64,000 nt of DNA from Wenyingzhuangia sp. 2_MG-2023 (GCF_030548295.1 NZ_JAUOSB010000001.1:372001-436000); one strand, 5' to 3'; counted from the first letter of the stretch, positions 15,467 to 24,930 are shown. Notes: a model not told the origin generated them from the letters alone. A program made the numbers and translations.

Positions 15467-15904
15467 ATGGCAGACAGCTTTGAAAAAAAAGAAAGAGAAA
15501 AGAAAAGAGACAAAAAACGTAAGGATAAAGCGGCACGCAAAGAACAACAAAAATTATCTGGAGAAAAAACTGCTGAATTTATGTACATGGGTGCAGATGG
15601 ACAGTTGACTACAGAAAAACCAGAATCTTTAATTAGAGAAGAAGTTTCTTTGGATGAAATTCAAATTAGTACTCCTAAAAAAGAAGATTTAGAGCAAGAA
15701 GATCCTGTTAAAATTGGAATTGTAAACAACTTTAACAAAGATAAAGGATATGGATTTATCGATCAAAAAGAAACAGGTGAAAGCTTTTTTGTACACATTA
15801 ACAATGTTGAAGGTACTATTAAAGAAGGAAATAAAGTTTCTTTTGAAACAGAAAAGGGACCTAAGGGTCTTGTGGCTGTAAAAGTAAAATTGTTTGTTGC
15901 TTAA
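15467..15904 (+). CDS. cold-shock-domain RNA-binding protein with basic N-terminal extension
   Basis: A 145-aa protein. Residues ~80-145 form a cold-shock domain with RNP1 KGYGFI and RNP2 SFFVHI, which bind single-stranded nucleic acid. The first 30 residues are almost entirely Lys/Arg/Glu (EKKEREKKRDKKRKDK), and a linker of about 50 residues follows. This extended form is common in Flavobacteriia and likely acts as an RNA chaperone. The start ATG 15467 is well placed after a -7 box, and a strong terminator follows. Confidence 0.9.
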   Translation: MADSFEKKEREKKRDKKRKDKAARKEQQKLSGEKTAEFMYMGADGQLTTEKPESLIREEVSLDEIQISTPKKEDLEQEDPVKIGIVNNFNKDKGYGFIDQKETGESFFVHINNVEGTIKEGNKVSFETEKGPKGLVAVKVKLFVA

Positions 15905-15930
15905 TTAACTACAAGTCTAATAAATATTTA

Positions 15931-15972
15931 AAACCTCCAATCTATTTCATATAGATTGGGGGTTTCTTTTTT
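15931..15972 (+). terminator. terminator after cold-shock-domain gene
   Basis: AAACCTCCAATCTAT pairs with ATAGATTGGGGGTTT around a 5-nt loop, followed by CTTTTTT. It is 26 nt past the stop. Confidence 0.9.
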
Positions 15973-16567
15973 ATGCTTAAACCACATAAAATGAACCAAT
16001 ATTAATGTTGCCTGAAGCACATTTAAAAACTCCTTTATATAATGGGTAAAATTATTTAAGACAATGCAAAGCTCAGACAATTGATTCTTAATTTTTGATG
16101 AAAGCTCCGATTTTGGGTTTTGGAACACAACACCAACAGTATTCTATATTCTAAATTTTCAGAAATTCACAAAGATAAAACACTAAAAAAATCACCTCCA
16201 ATTATCACTTCAAAAACCATCAAAAAAGGAATCTTTGCAAATGTTCAGGTGAAATCGAGTTCTTTAAAAACCGATAGAAGTCTATCAAAAACATCTTTTT
16301 AATTTTAGAAAGACAGCTTATTCTGTTAAAAAACTAACCAAAAGTCACTTATCACCCATATTTCTCTAATTTGACAAACCTTTCCTAAAAACAGATTCAA
16401 CCACTACTTGAATTTAACAAACAATATCAAATTTTATCTCGTTACAACATCATCTAGTTTTTGTCTAGCTATAATTTCACGTTAATTCTCATGCTCAAAG
16501 TAGCTTCGTGACTCACTGTTTTAGCTCAATTATTTAGCACCTAACAACAATCACTTAAAATCACTTC
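15973..16567. other. 595-bp region without a convincing gene
   Basis: Two short open frames on opposite strands (15928-16128 minus and 16120-16302 plus) have no homology I recognise, and one runs over the terminator. The region may hold decayed coding sequence. The last 250 bp are presumably the promoter region of the T9SS protein gene, but no clean TAnnTTTG box is seen. Confidence 0.5.
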
Positions 16568-19500
16568 ATGAAAAAAATTAAAAATGTATTTATAGCCCTT
16601 TTTACACTGATGAGTTTTTTGAAAACCAATGCTCAAACTATTGTTAATTTTGACACCGAACGCAACACATCAGCAACAATTGCTAGCGAAATAACCCGAC
16701 TAGTAAAAGCAAATCCTGAAGCCATTATCCAATTCAATTCACCAGAATACGATTTAGAAGATAAGGTAGTAAATCTCCCAAGAGCCATTACTTTACAAGG
16801 AACAACTAACAGCAATGTAGTAAATCTTTCAGGTCACGGAGCAGACAATAGCAATATTGCGACTAAGTTTATAAATTGTCGTCAAATTAATTTTGCGTCT
16901 AACGATATTAAAATTAAAAACCTATCCTTAACAAGAATCAACGGAGCTAAATATAGCGTGTTTTTAAATATGATTCATGGTAGTTACAACAATGTAAACA
17001 AACCTGATAAGATAATTTATACAGGAATTGAATTCAACAACGTAGAAGTTTCTGGAGGAGGCTATCAAGTAAGAGTAGGAAACGGTATTGAAGGAAAGTT
17101 CACCAACGTTTCGTTTTTAAACTTTAACACTATTGGTTTTTGGTTTGATCGTAAAGGAAACGTAGATTCTCATCCTAAAGTAGAATGGACAAATTGTACT
17201 TTTTCTGTAAGAAATACTCCAGGTGGTACTCCCGCTTCTGGAACCAATATTGAATTTAATGACAGAGCCATTTCTTTTGATGCAGGAAACACATCGTATC
17301 CAATGATTTGGGACCATAGCGGTTCTACCGTAGAAAAGTGTCATTTTATAAATACCGGATTAGGAGCATCTTCTCGTGGTGCCAACCTAATTTTAAACAA
17401 TAATTTATTTGATGACAATGTTGGAATCGTAGATCTTATACACATAGAAGAATTCTCTAGCAATTTTACCATTACCAATAATATTTTTAACAGCATAGGA
17501 GACGCAACCAGCAAAGTCTTAGTTTTTGATAGAGAACTACAAATTGTAAACGATATTTTAATTGCCAACAACACCATCAATGGAGAAATTCAATTTTTTT
17601 TATCCGCTTACGCTCCTAACAATATCACCATTGAAAACAACAATTTTACAAATGCTTCTACACAATTAGGAAGTCCATTTATAAATTTAACCTATTATGA
17701 AAACGCTACAGACGAACCCATAACCCCAAGAAGTAATCCTGATAGAACTGGAGAATTTTACTCAAAAAACATAATTGTAAGAAACAACACAGGATTAGAC
17801 AGAGCTGAAACTGGAACTTTTGAAGTAAATTTAAAACAAGGAGACTCCGAAAGCGTTATTGATTTCCCTAGCGCAAGAAGAACTATTAATTATGTAGAAG
17901 AACCAAAACAACTATTAGCAAATGGTATTTATGAAATTGTAAACATTGAAACAGGTGGAAATATAATTCCTTCTGATATTGATGGTGGATTAATTACATC
18001 AAACACAATAGAAAACAATTCAAGTTGGGAAATTACTTTTGTGCCTCCTTTTACTTACAACATTCAAAATGTAACAACAGGTAATTATCTAGAACTAGCA
18101 ATTCCCTTTACAGAAAGCAATCTTTTTGGAAACCTAAACAACCTACCTGATTTATATCCTTTTGCAAAAAATAACTATAGCGGACTAGTTTTATCAGAAA
18201 TTAAAAAGCTACCCTTTTGGAATCTCCTAAAAGAAAACGACAACTATGTTATATTACCTGGTGGAAACGAGAGACAATCAGCAATTGCCGTTACAGATAC
18301 CATTGCTATTAAAATGATTCCCGGAAAATTTGTTGATCCAAACACAGGCAGAAGAGCACCCGTAGTCTTAGGCAACAATGCCAAATGGAAATTTAGAGCT
18401 TTAGATGAAAATTACATTTCATGGAACACAAACCAATGCAAAGAATTCAACACAGGACAAGCTACTCAACAAACTATTAATTATGGAGTCCGTGCAGACA
18501 ATGAAACAATTAGTTATACACAATTTGGTTTGGCTATTTTAAACACAAGCACCAACGTAGTTACAGAAGTAGGACCGCAAAGCAATCCTTCAGACTCTAG
18601 TTCTCCAGCCATAGCTTCGGAAACATTTGACTTTGATATTCCAACAACTATTGCTCCATCAAACGAATTACCTGAAGGACAACAATACATTATACAGGTA
18701 AAATTAGCGACACGTTTATCTGGTAATTCATCGGATACTTTTACAACCATCCAAAGCCCTGTAACCATCTACAAAACCATTACAGAAAATGAAATTAGCT
18801 GGGACACCAATAGCAATACCATATTTAGTATTGGAGAAACTACAAATCAAACTCTTACTTACAATGTTCTTCCTAGTCAAACCCCAGAATACACTCAATT
18901 TGGATTGTTCATCACCAACATTACCAATCATACTATTGTAGAAGTGATAAAACCACAAGCATTTCCTTCTGATGCAAAAAACATCTTACAGAGAGAAACA
19001 AAAGAATTTCAATACACGATCCCTACAGGAATTAAAACCTCCGAAGATTTACCCGAAGGACAGCAATACGTAATCAGAACTATTCTTTCTGCAAAAGAAG
19101 GAGAATCCGCTAGCAATTACACTGTAGAAACTACTCCTGTTACCGTTGTTGCTCCCAACAACATTACTTGGGACACGAATAGGGATACACAATTTGAAGA
19201 AGAAGAAACTTCTTCTCAAACCATTTCATACAACCTTCAAACTACAGACCAAGTTCAGTTTATTCAATTTGGTTTGTTAATTGTAAACGCAACCAACAAC
19301 AGCTACATAAGCGCTGTAGCCCCACAAACAGACGTAGTAGGAAATAATTCTTTAACAACCGACACTAGAAATTTTAACTTTACCATACCTTCAGGAATTA
19401 AAACCTCTGCCAATTTACCAGCCAATCAAAAATATCAGATAAGAGCAAGAGTTTCTTACAAAGATGCTTCAGGAACAGATCATTTTGCACTAGAATTTAC

Positions 19501-20128
19501 AGATGTTATCATTGTTGAGGCAGGAAGTAATTTTGTTACCTGGGATACAAATTCCGACACAGAATTTGAACTTAATGAAACAACTTCTCAAACTATCTCA
19601 TATCGCGTACAACCTACAGAAACTATTCAATCTGTTCAGTACGGATTGATTATTACCACAGAAACAACAAACGCATACATTAGTGCAGTTGCACCTGGAG
19701 CAAATGTAAACGCAAACTACTCTTTAAAAGAAGCTACTAATACATTTAACTTTACCATTCCCAGTGGAATTGTAACTTCAGAAAACTTGCCCAACAATCA
19801 AAAATATAGAATCCGCACAAGAATAGATTCCAAAGATGCAGCTAACACTCCTATTGTCACTTTAGAATTTACAGACGTTACTATTGTTGAATCATCATTA
19901 GCTGTGGATAATATTAAACAAAACTCATTAACAATCTACCCTAACCCTGTGGCCAACACTTTGTTTTTATCTAAAAACATTAAAGATGAATATACTGTTT
20001 ACGATATGTTAGGTCAGAAATTATTAAACATCAATACAAGTACTTCTATAGATGTATCAAGCCTAAAAAAAGGACTTTACATACTAGTAAACTCAAAAGG
20101 TAGCTATGTTAAGTTTATAAAAAACTAG
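16568..20128 (+). CDS. secreted T9SS protein: beta-helix, trefoil-like part and four tandem repeats
   Basis: A 1186-aa exported protein. Residues 1-22 are a Sec signal peptide ending ..TNAQ. Residues ~25-440 read as a right-handed parallel beta-helix, with many short N-rich rungs such as FTITNNIF and ITIENNNF, the fold of polysaccharide lyases and related enzymes. Residues ~450-610 resemble a ricin-type trefoil (GIYEIVNIETGGN, YNIQNVTTGNYLEL). Four ~124-residue repeats start at ~617, 742, 865 and 990, each opening with I/V-S/T-W-D/N-T-N. Residues ~1113-1186 are a type A T9SS sorting domain (LTIYPNPV...YDMLGQ...LKKGLYIL). Probably a cell-surface or released polysaccharide-binding or cleaving protein; no catalytic residues can be named. 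Confidence 0.85.
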   Translation: MKKIKNVFIALFTLMSFLKTNAQTIVNFDTERNTSATIASEITRLVKANPEAIIQFNSPEYDLEDKVVNLPRAITLQGTTNSNVVNLSGHGADNSNIATKFINCRQINFASNDIKIKNLSLTRINGAKYSVFLNMIHGSYNNVNKPDKIIYTGIEFNNVEVSGGGYQVRVGNGIEGKFTNVSFLNFNTIGFWFDRKGNVDSHPKVEWTNCTFSVRNTPGGTPASGTNIEFNDRAISFDAGNTSYPMIWDHSGSTVEKCHFINTGLGASSRGANLILNNNLFDDNVGIVDLIHIEEFSSNFTITNNIFNSIGDATSKVLVFDRELQIVNDILIANNTINGEIQFFLSAYAPNNITIENNNFTNASTQLGSPFINLTYYENATDEPITPRSNPDRTGEFYSKNIIVRNNTGLDRAETGTFEVNLKQGDSESVIDFPSARRTINYVEEPKQLLANGIYEIVNIETGGNIIPSDIDGGLITSNTIENNSSWEITFVPPFTYNIQNVTTGNYLELAIPFTESNLFGNLNNLPDLYPFAKNNYSGLVLSEIKKLPFWNLLKENDNYVILPGGNERQSAIAVTDTIAIKMIPGKFVDPNTGRRAPVVLGNNAKWKFRALDENYISWNTNQCKEFNTGQATQQTINYGVRADNETISYTQFGLAILNTSTNVVTEVGPQSNPSDSSSPAIASETFDFDIPTTIAPSNELPEGQQYIIQVKLATRLSGNSSDTFTTIQSPVTIYKTITENEISWDTNSNTIFSIGETTNQTLTYNVLPSQTPEYTQFGLFITNITNHTIVEVIKPQAFPSDAKNILQRETKEFQYTIPTGIKTSEDLPEGQQYVIRTILSAKEGESASNYTVETTPVTVVAPNNITWDTNRDTQFEEEETSSQTISYNLQTTDQVQFIQFGLLIVNATNNSYISAVAPQTDVVGNNSLTTDTRNFNFTIPSGIKTSANLPANQKYQIRARVSYKDASGTDHFALEFTDVIIVEAGSNFVTWDTNSDTEFELNETTSQTISYRVQPTETIQSVQYGLIITTETTNAYISAVAPGANVNANYSLKEATNTFNFTIPSGIVTSENLPNNQKYRIRTRIDSKDAANTPIVTLEFTDVTIVESSLAVDNIKQNSLTIYPNPVANTLFLSKNIKDEYTVYDMLGQKLLNINTSTSIDVSSLKKGLYILVNSKGSYVKFIKN
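18417..19900 (+). repeat. four tandem ~124-codon protein repeats
   Basis: Units begin at about 18417, 18793, 19162 and 19536. Each has W-D/N-T-N near its start, a Q-T-I/L-x-Y strand, a Q-F/Y-G-L strand, an I-P-x-G/T-I-x-T/P-S turn and a final Q-Y/K-x-I-R/Q strand. Units 3 and 4 are the most alike, so the array probably grew by recent duplication. Confidence 0.8.
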
Positions 20129-20140
20129 AGACTTAATAAA

Positions 20141-20175
20141 AACCCCTTACTAAAATATAGTAAGGGGTTTTATTT
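20141..20175 (+). terminator. terminator after T9SS protein gene
   Basis: AACCCCTTACTA pairs with TAGTAAGGGGTT around AAATA and is followed by TTATTTC. The stem core is the same as in the hairpin at 22203-22240. Confidence 0.88.
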
Positions 20176-20190
20176 CTAAAGAAAACATCT

Positions 20191-20394
20191 TTAATACATC
20201 AATAAATAATTTCGTGTTTTTCCTTTTTTTAAATAGTCTGGTATAGGTGTGTTAAAATAATCTAAACCTTGCTTAGATAAATAGTTTACCAACCTCATCT
20301 TTTCTTGATATTTTTCTGAATCTAGCGAAAAAGTCATCGTTCTTAAGTACCCTAGTATCTGAAAACCTCCTGGATTATATTTAACTAATATCAC
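20191..20394 (-). CDS. small hypothetical protein or gene fragment
   Basis: A 67-aa product from a GTG at 20394, not recognised. It contains KYNPGGFQILGYLRTMTF and ends PDYLKKGKTRNYLLMY. The frame stays open further upstream to about 20455 (LFVFTLPKEKNNKAKTK before the GTG), so either an alternative start such as TTG is used or this is the 3' part of a truncated gene whose 5' end was lost next to the AlbA gene. There is no ribosome site to decide. It could also be non-coding. Confidence 0.35.
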   Translation of the reverse strand: MILVKYNPGGFQILGYLRTMTFSLDSEKYQEKMRLVNYLSKQGLDYFNTPIPDYLKKGKTRNYLLMY

Positions 20395-20454
20395 CTTTGT
20401 TTTAGCTTTATTATTTTTTTCTTTTGGAAGAGTAAAAACAAATAAACTAGCTAG

Positions 20455-20508
20455 TTATCGACCGGTTATCGACCAATCGTTAATTATTTACAGCATTTTG
20501 GTCGATAA
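20455..20508. repeat. TTATCGACC repeats at the end of the AlbA gene
   Basis: Direct copies at 20455-20463 and 20466-20474 (11-bp period), plus an inverted copy GGTCGATAA at 20500-20508 that lies in the last codons of the AlbA gene. Possibly a protein-binding site or the relic of a duplication. Confidence 0.45.
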
Positions 20509-22129
20509 AGTATTTCGTCCCCCTTTTTTCACCTTCTAAACTAATAAGCTTATTATCAATCATTTCATCAAGCTTTCGTTTTACTTTTCGTCTATTAATT
20601 TCTAATCCTATCCTTTGATGGATATCACCAATAGAACAAGGTGCGTATATTTTTAAATCTTCTAAAATGAGGTGCTCTAAACGATGTGGCTCTATTTTCT
20701 TTAAATCTGTTTTTCCTTTGAAATCTACATTTTTTAAGAGTTCTGGATTTAAATAATATTCGGTAGCCTTTGTTTTTCCTTTACTTAAGACAATTTCATT
20801 TTTAAGTAAATCACCCATCCAATACTTTAAAGAATCATTATTTCTTAAGCACAATTTATTTGATAACGCTATAGATGTTAACATACCACTTTGAGCAATT
20901 AAACCTAATGCTATAATCTCTTTTTGGTTTAAATTAAACTCATCATTAACATTAGACATCAACCTAACAACCTCTTTGCTAATTATTTGTTTCTTTAAAG
21001 TCACAATAACTCTATCATCCCACTCTTCTACAACAGGTTCTGGCTTTCCATTAAACAATTGTATTTCAAAAACCTTATCATAACCACTACCTTCTTTTTC
21101 AATCAATTTTAAATCGTGAAAAATTTTAGATAAATGCTGATTACGTTGTACAGATTTAGAAATAATATTTGATGGTGTAACTCCCAAAGGTAATCTACCG
21201 GGTGAATGCACTTCTAGTCTATCGTGATATAAGTTTATAAAAATATCTCCTCGCATTGTATAGACTTTATGCACCAAAGCATTTGCTATAATTTCTCTAA
21301 TCACTTCAATATCATAATTAGGAATTGTTTTTCTAAAAATCCCATCTGATATTTCTATCGATTCTTTCCAATCTGGTAGAGCTATAATTTCATTTAATAA
21401 TTCTTTTGGGTTTTTCGTAAAATCATCCCAAAGCTTTTTATTTATTTTATTACCTCTTTCATCATATTTAATAAACTGAATCGTAGGAGCATAATGTAAT
21501 AACGCTCTATCTTTTCTAGTACCAAACCACAGGACACCTAAGTTTGTTACATGCTCATTTGAGGTTAATAGATAATATTCCAAAAGCTCCTCTCTAGACA
21601 TTTCTCTTACAAAACTACTTATACGCTCTGAATTAATAATATCTAACAACAATGAATCTCTTTTTTGATAATCTATATTTTCTAAAGTAATTTTACGCAC
21701 TACTTTTTCTTCCCAAACAAAGGCTTGTTTTTCCGAAGCAACTCTTGTCATGTCTTCAGGTAAAAGAGGCCTACACTCATCTGCAACATGCATATAATAC
21801 TTTCCACTCGAGGTACAAGCAATAGTTTGACTACTTCTTAGTACTTTTAGATTGATATATTCACCTCCATTTTCTGCTATTTCTATAGAAGGAACAATTC
21901 CAACATTTAAAGTCAATTGTGGTATGGTCTTACTTATTTTATCTACTAATTCGGGTTTTATTTTTTGAGAAGCCTCTGGCAATTCTTCTTCATCTTCTAT
22001 ACCAATATGTATTTCTCCACCAACACCATTAGCAAAACAAACACAATCTTTAGCTAACTCCGCCCAATCAGCAGTTTTACCTTGTACAAGTTTTAATGAC
22101 TTTCTATCAAAATGAGAATTCTCTTCCAT
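20480..22129 (-). CDS. AlbA-domain ATP-binding transcriptional regulator-like protein
   Basis: A 549-aa protein. Residues ~1-130 form the AlbA_2 (Schlafen-like) domain, with HFDRKSLKL, FANGVGGEIHIGIEDE and YYMHVADECRPL. A GHKL-type ATPase part around residues 280-380 follows (REIIANALVHK, LEVHSPGRLPLGV, RNQHLSKIF, EGSGYDKV). The last ~150 residues form one or two winged helices. Proteins of this build (COG2865) are often called putative transcriptional regulators or DNA-binding ATPases and are frequent in accessory regions, but their biochemistry is poorly known. It lies between two nearly identical hairpins (20141 and 22203), next to element 2. Confidence 0.85.
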   Translation of the reverse strand: MEENSHFDRKSLKLVQGKTADWAELAKDCVCFANGVGGEIHIGIEDEEELPEASQKIKPELVDKISKTIPQLTLNVGIVPSIEIAENGGEYINLKVLRSSQTIACTSSGKYYMHVADECRPLLPEDMTRVASEKQAFVWEEKVVRKITLENIDYQKRDSLLLDIINSERISSFVREMSREELLEYYLLTSNEHVTNLGVLWFGTRKDRALLHYAPTIQFIKYDERGNKINKKLWDDFTKNPKELLNEIIALPDWKESIEISDGIFRKTIPNYDIEVIREIIANALVHKVYTMRGDIFINLYHDRLEVHSPGRLPLGVTPSNIISKSVQRNQHLSKIFHDLKLIEKEGSGYDKVFEIQLFNGKPEPVVEEWDDRVIVTLKKQIISKEVVRLMSNVNDEFNLNQKEIIALGLIAQSGMLTSIALSNKLCLRNNDSLKYWMGDLLKNEIVLSKGKTKATEYYLNPELLKNVDFKGKTDLKKIEPHRLEHLILEDLKIYAPCSIGDIHQRIGLEINRRKVKRKLDEMIDNKLISLEGEKRGTKYFIDQNAVNN

Positions 22130-22202
22130 AAATTTTTAACCTAAAAATAAACATTATTTTCAAGCGTAAATTAAAACTTAGTCAAAAAATTGACCCCCAT
22201 AA

Positions 22203-22240
22203 AAAAGCCCCTTACTAAAATAGTAAGGGGCTTTTATTCT
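22203..22240 (-). terminator. orphan (ancestral) ssrA terminator
   Basis: AAAAGCCCCTTACTA pairs with TAGTAAGGGGCTTTT around a 3-nt loop, with T-rich flanks on both strands. It lies 2 nt from the distal att copy, so before integration it would have stood directly behind the tmRNA 3' end. Confidence 0.75.
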
Positions 22241-22241
22241 T

Positions 22242-22260
22242 TTGTGGAGACGCCGAGAAT
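22242..22260. repeat. attachment core, distal side of element 2
   Basis: TTGTGGAGACGCCGAGAAT, 19 bp, identical to 27202-27220. It is a detached copy of the tmRNA 3' end. Confidence 0.92.
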
Positions 22261-22397
22261 ACAAAAACACAAAACAACGTACTTCACAAATCCGCCTTAT
22301 ATCACAAAAATACTAATAAACTCAACAATACAAAGGGTTTAATAATAAAATTAACTTTTAAACAGATTGTAACAGTTTTCATTAATTTGCAAACAGC

Positions 22398-22428
22398 CGT
22401 ACAAATACCGTACAATAATTTATATTTG
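22398..22428 (+). promoter_or_regulatory. 11-bp-spaced CGTACAA repeats and -7 box of element 2 integrase
   Basis: CGTACAAAT (22398-22406) and CGTACAATA (22409-22417) are 11 bp apart. They are followed at once by the -7 box TATATTTG (22421-22428), which is 22 bp before the integrase ATG. An inverted GTACAATA copy lies at 22429-22436 around the predicted start point. The same pair recurs at 27130-27149. Confidence 0.65.
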
Positions 22429-22450
22429 TATTGTACAAGCAATATCAGTC

Positions 22451-23701
22451 ATGGCAACAATCAACTATTTATATCGTTCAACAAGGGAAAAATCAACCCT
22501 AATTTTGAGACTATTATTTCGCCATAACAACGTTGACTATGCTATTGGAGAAAAAACAAAATTAGAAGTTGAAAAACACTACTGGAGCAAGCAACATAAA
22601 AAGAAATCAAAAGATATTGAAATCACTAATAAACAAACTGAAATCAATAACGAACTCAATAAGCTTGACAATCATATTATAAACGCTTTTAACCTTGTTA
22701 GTCCTGATACAATAAATAAAGAATGGTTAAAAACTCAAATTGACTATTACTACACCCCACCTCAACAAGAAAAAAACATACCTGTCAATTTAGTTGATTA
22801 CATAGATTTTTACAATGAATACAGAAAACATGAGGTAAAAGAAGCTTCTAAAAAAAAGTTTAATGTTATTAAACACAAACTGCAAAGATTTGAAAGCTAT
22901 CGTAAAAAACAAATATTGATTAAAGATGTAAACGATAAATTTAAAAATGAGTTTGTAAACTATCTTAAAAAAGAATTGTACGCACAAAACACAATACAAA
23001 GAGAATTAGCCATTATTAAAACATTTTGTAAACACGCACGATTTTTAGGACTTGAAACACACCCACAATTAGACAGTTTAAGACTTGACAAAGTAAAAGT
23101 TGAAAAAATATACTTAACTATTGAAGAACTAAATAAAATAGAATTAATAAAAAAAGAAAAACTTACTGATAGTTTAGACAATGCAAAAGATTGGTTAATT
23201 ATTAGTTGCTACATGGGGCAAAGAATTTCAGACTTCATGAAATTTACACACGAACAAATAAGAATTGAAAACGATAAACAGTTATTAGAATTTACTCAAA
23301 AGAAAACTGGTAAAAATATGACCATACCACTACACCCCAAAGTACTAGAAATACTAAACAAAAGAAACGGTAAATTTCCTTATTCCATTTCAGACCAAAA
23401 GTATAACGACTACATAAAAGAGGTGTGTAAAATTGCAGAAATTAATTATTTGGTAAATGGTAGTAAAAAAACAGAAACAAAACCTGATAGTGGTATTTAT
23501 AGAAAAAAAACAGATACTTATCCAAAACACAAACTAATAACCTCCCATATTGGAAGACGTAGTTTTGCTACTAACTTTTACGGTAAAATACCTACTACTT
23601 ATTTAATATACATTACAGGACATAGTACGGAATCTATGTTTTTAAATTACATAGGTAAAAGCAACAAAGATTTGGCACTAGAAATAACTAAATACTTTTA
23701 A
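22451..23701 (+). CDS. tyrosine recombinase (integrase) of element 2
   Basis: A 416-aa integrase predicted to target the 3' end of ssrA. After an N-terminal beta-rich arm-binding-type domain comes a SAM-like core-binding domain (~115-205), then the catalytic domain with MGQRISDFM (Arg), SHIGRRSFATNFYG (His-x-x-Arg), ITGHSTESM (His) and LNYIGKS (Tyr nucleophile). It belongs to the same broad Bacteroidota group as the element 1 integrase. The promoter overlaps 11-bp-spaced repeats, as in element 1. Confidence 0.93.
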   Translation: MATINYLYRSTREKSTLILRLLFRHNNVDYAIGEKTKLEVEKHYWSKQHKKKSKDIEITNKQTEINNELNKLDNHIINAFNLVSPDTINKEWLKTQIDYYYTPPQQEKNIPVNLVDYIDFYNEYRKHEVKEASKKKFNVIKHKLQRFESYRKKQILIKDVNDKFKNEFVNYLKKELYAQNTIQRELAIIKTFCKHARFLGLETHPQLDSLRLDKVKVEKIYLTIEELNKIELIKKEKLTDSLDNAKDWLIISCYMGQRISDFMKFTHEQIRIENDKQLLEFTQKKTGKNMTIPLHPKVLEILNKRNGKFPYSISDQKYNDYIKEVCKIAEINYLVNGSKKTETKPDSGIYRKKTDTYPKHKLITSHIGRRSFATNFYGKIPTTYLIYITGHSTESMFLNYIGKSNKDLALEITKYF

Positions 23702-23748
23702 CTTCCTTTTAAAATATCATTTACTTCACTTCTTAAAAGCAATAAACA

Positions 23749-24897
23749 ATGTCAACATACTTTGGTAAAGAAAACCCTCAAAACTTAGAAAATAAATTAA
23801 AAGAACTAAAAAAAAGTAAAGTTGATACTCCACTTCAATACAACAATAAGTTTTTTTATTTTTCTGTATCTGAACAAAAAATATTTGAAGAAAAAGAAGC
23901 CTACAGAAGAAATTACCTAAACAAAAAAAAACCTATGTTTCCTTTCAACTGTATTGATTTAGCACCCGAATATTACCAAATAAAACTTGAAGTTTATTTA
24001 AAAGAAAGTAAACAAACTTTAAGTACTCTTTACAATGAAAAAGAAGAAACAAAAGAATTTTTAACAAAAGAAATAAATAAAACAAACGAGATTATAGAAT
24101 ATAATATTGATTATATCAAACAACACCCAAACTCAAAGTCATTATCACAACACAGAACAAATAAAATCTACAAAGGGTATTTAATGTTTTTAGAAAAAGA
24201 AAAACTAGAACTACAAACCCCAAAAATAAACGAATCCATAAACAATAATCAAAATCTAAATAATTTCAAAAGCAATTATTACTCTGACAGTTGGTATAAA
24301 TACGAAAATGAAGTCAAAAAAATCAACTCTATTGATGATAAAATCAACTACTGGGAAACTAAAATATATTATTATAAAAAAGAAGAATTAGAACTAGAAA
24401 TAGACGGATTACAATCATTGATATTAAGTATAGATTTTGAGTTTAGAAACCCAAAAAACTTATTTGGAATAGGTTTTAAAGTCTTTTGCCTAAATAAAAT
24501 AGAAAAATTAAAGCTAGAAAAAGAGTATAATCCTACACTAAAACCTCAACAAAATACAATTAACGAGAACCTTACAAAACCTGACATCAAAATCAATAAA
24601 AGTGATGAGGTTAAAAAAGATTTACATAGTCATATTTTCGTAGGAAAAGCTTTTTATGTTTGGCAAGGAATGTTTGACAAATTTAAAATTGATAAGAAAA
24701 AAAGAACTGATATTGATTTTATGTTTTCAGTAATGAAACATCATAAATTAATTCATGATAATATTCGATACGTAGATATACAAAACTGGATCAATGATAC
24801 TTATGAAATTGCATTTGAAAAAATAAAATTCACAGACTACAAAGCACAATCAAATGAAAAAAGACTAGTTATTTTCAACCAAATAAAATCCATTTAA
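23749..24897 (+). CDS. coiled-coil hypothetical protein with the shared C-terminal domain
   Basis: A 382-aa Lys/Glu/Asn-rich protein without signal peptide. Long predicted helices cover residues ~75-240 (KESKQTLSTLYNEKEETKEF and others). The last ~90 residues (from DLHSHIFVGKAFYVWQ) match the end of the element 1 216-aa protein by eye. Function unknown. Its fixed place between integrase and HTH in both elements suggests a role in element biology rather than cargo. It starts 47 bp after the integrase stop. Confidence 0.7.
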   Translation: MSTYFGKENPQNLENKLKELKKSKVDTPLQYNNKFFYFSVSEQKIFEEKEAYRRNYLNKKKPMFPFNCIDLAPEYYQIKLEVYLKESKQTLSTLYNEKEETKEFLTKEINKTNEIIEYNIDYIKQHPNSKSLSQHRTNKIYKGYLMFLEKEKLELQTPKINESINNNQNLNNFKSNYYSDSWYKYENEVKKINSIDDKINYWETKIYYYKKEELELEIDGLQSLILSIDFEFRNPKNLFGIGFKVFCLNKIEKLKLEKEYNPTLKPQQNTINENLTKPDIKINKSDEVKKDLHSHIFVGKAFYVWQGMFDKFKIDKKKRTDIDFMFSVMKHHKLIHDNIRYVDIQNWINDTYEIAFEKIKFTDYKAQSNEKRLVIFNQIKSI

Positions 24898-24914
24898 AAA
24901 CAAAGGTATGAAGC

Positions 24915-24930
24915 GTACCCAAAAAGGTAC
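24915..24930. repeat. GTACC/GGTAC inverted repeat upstream of HTH gene
   Basis: GTACC (24915-24919) and GGTAC (24926-24930) form a short inverted repeat. More GGTA and GGGTAC pieces lie around 24905 and 24948. It occupies the 102-bp gap before the HTH gene, the same place as the GGCGAA-A-TTCGCC palindrome of element 1. Candidate operator. Confidence 0.45.

Noticed and set aside
15928-16302. Two short open frames (15928-16128 minus, 16120-16302 plus) as genes
   Set aside because: One overlaps a strong terminator, neither has a promoter box or family resemblance, and neighbouring frames are broken. At most they are decayed sequence.
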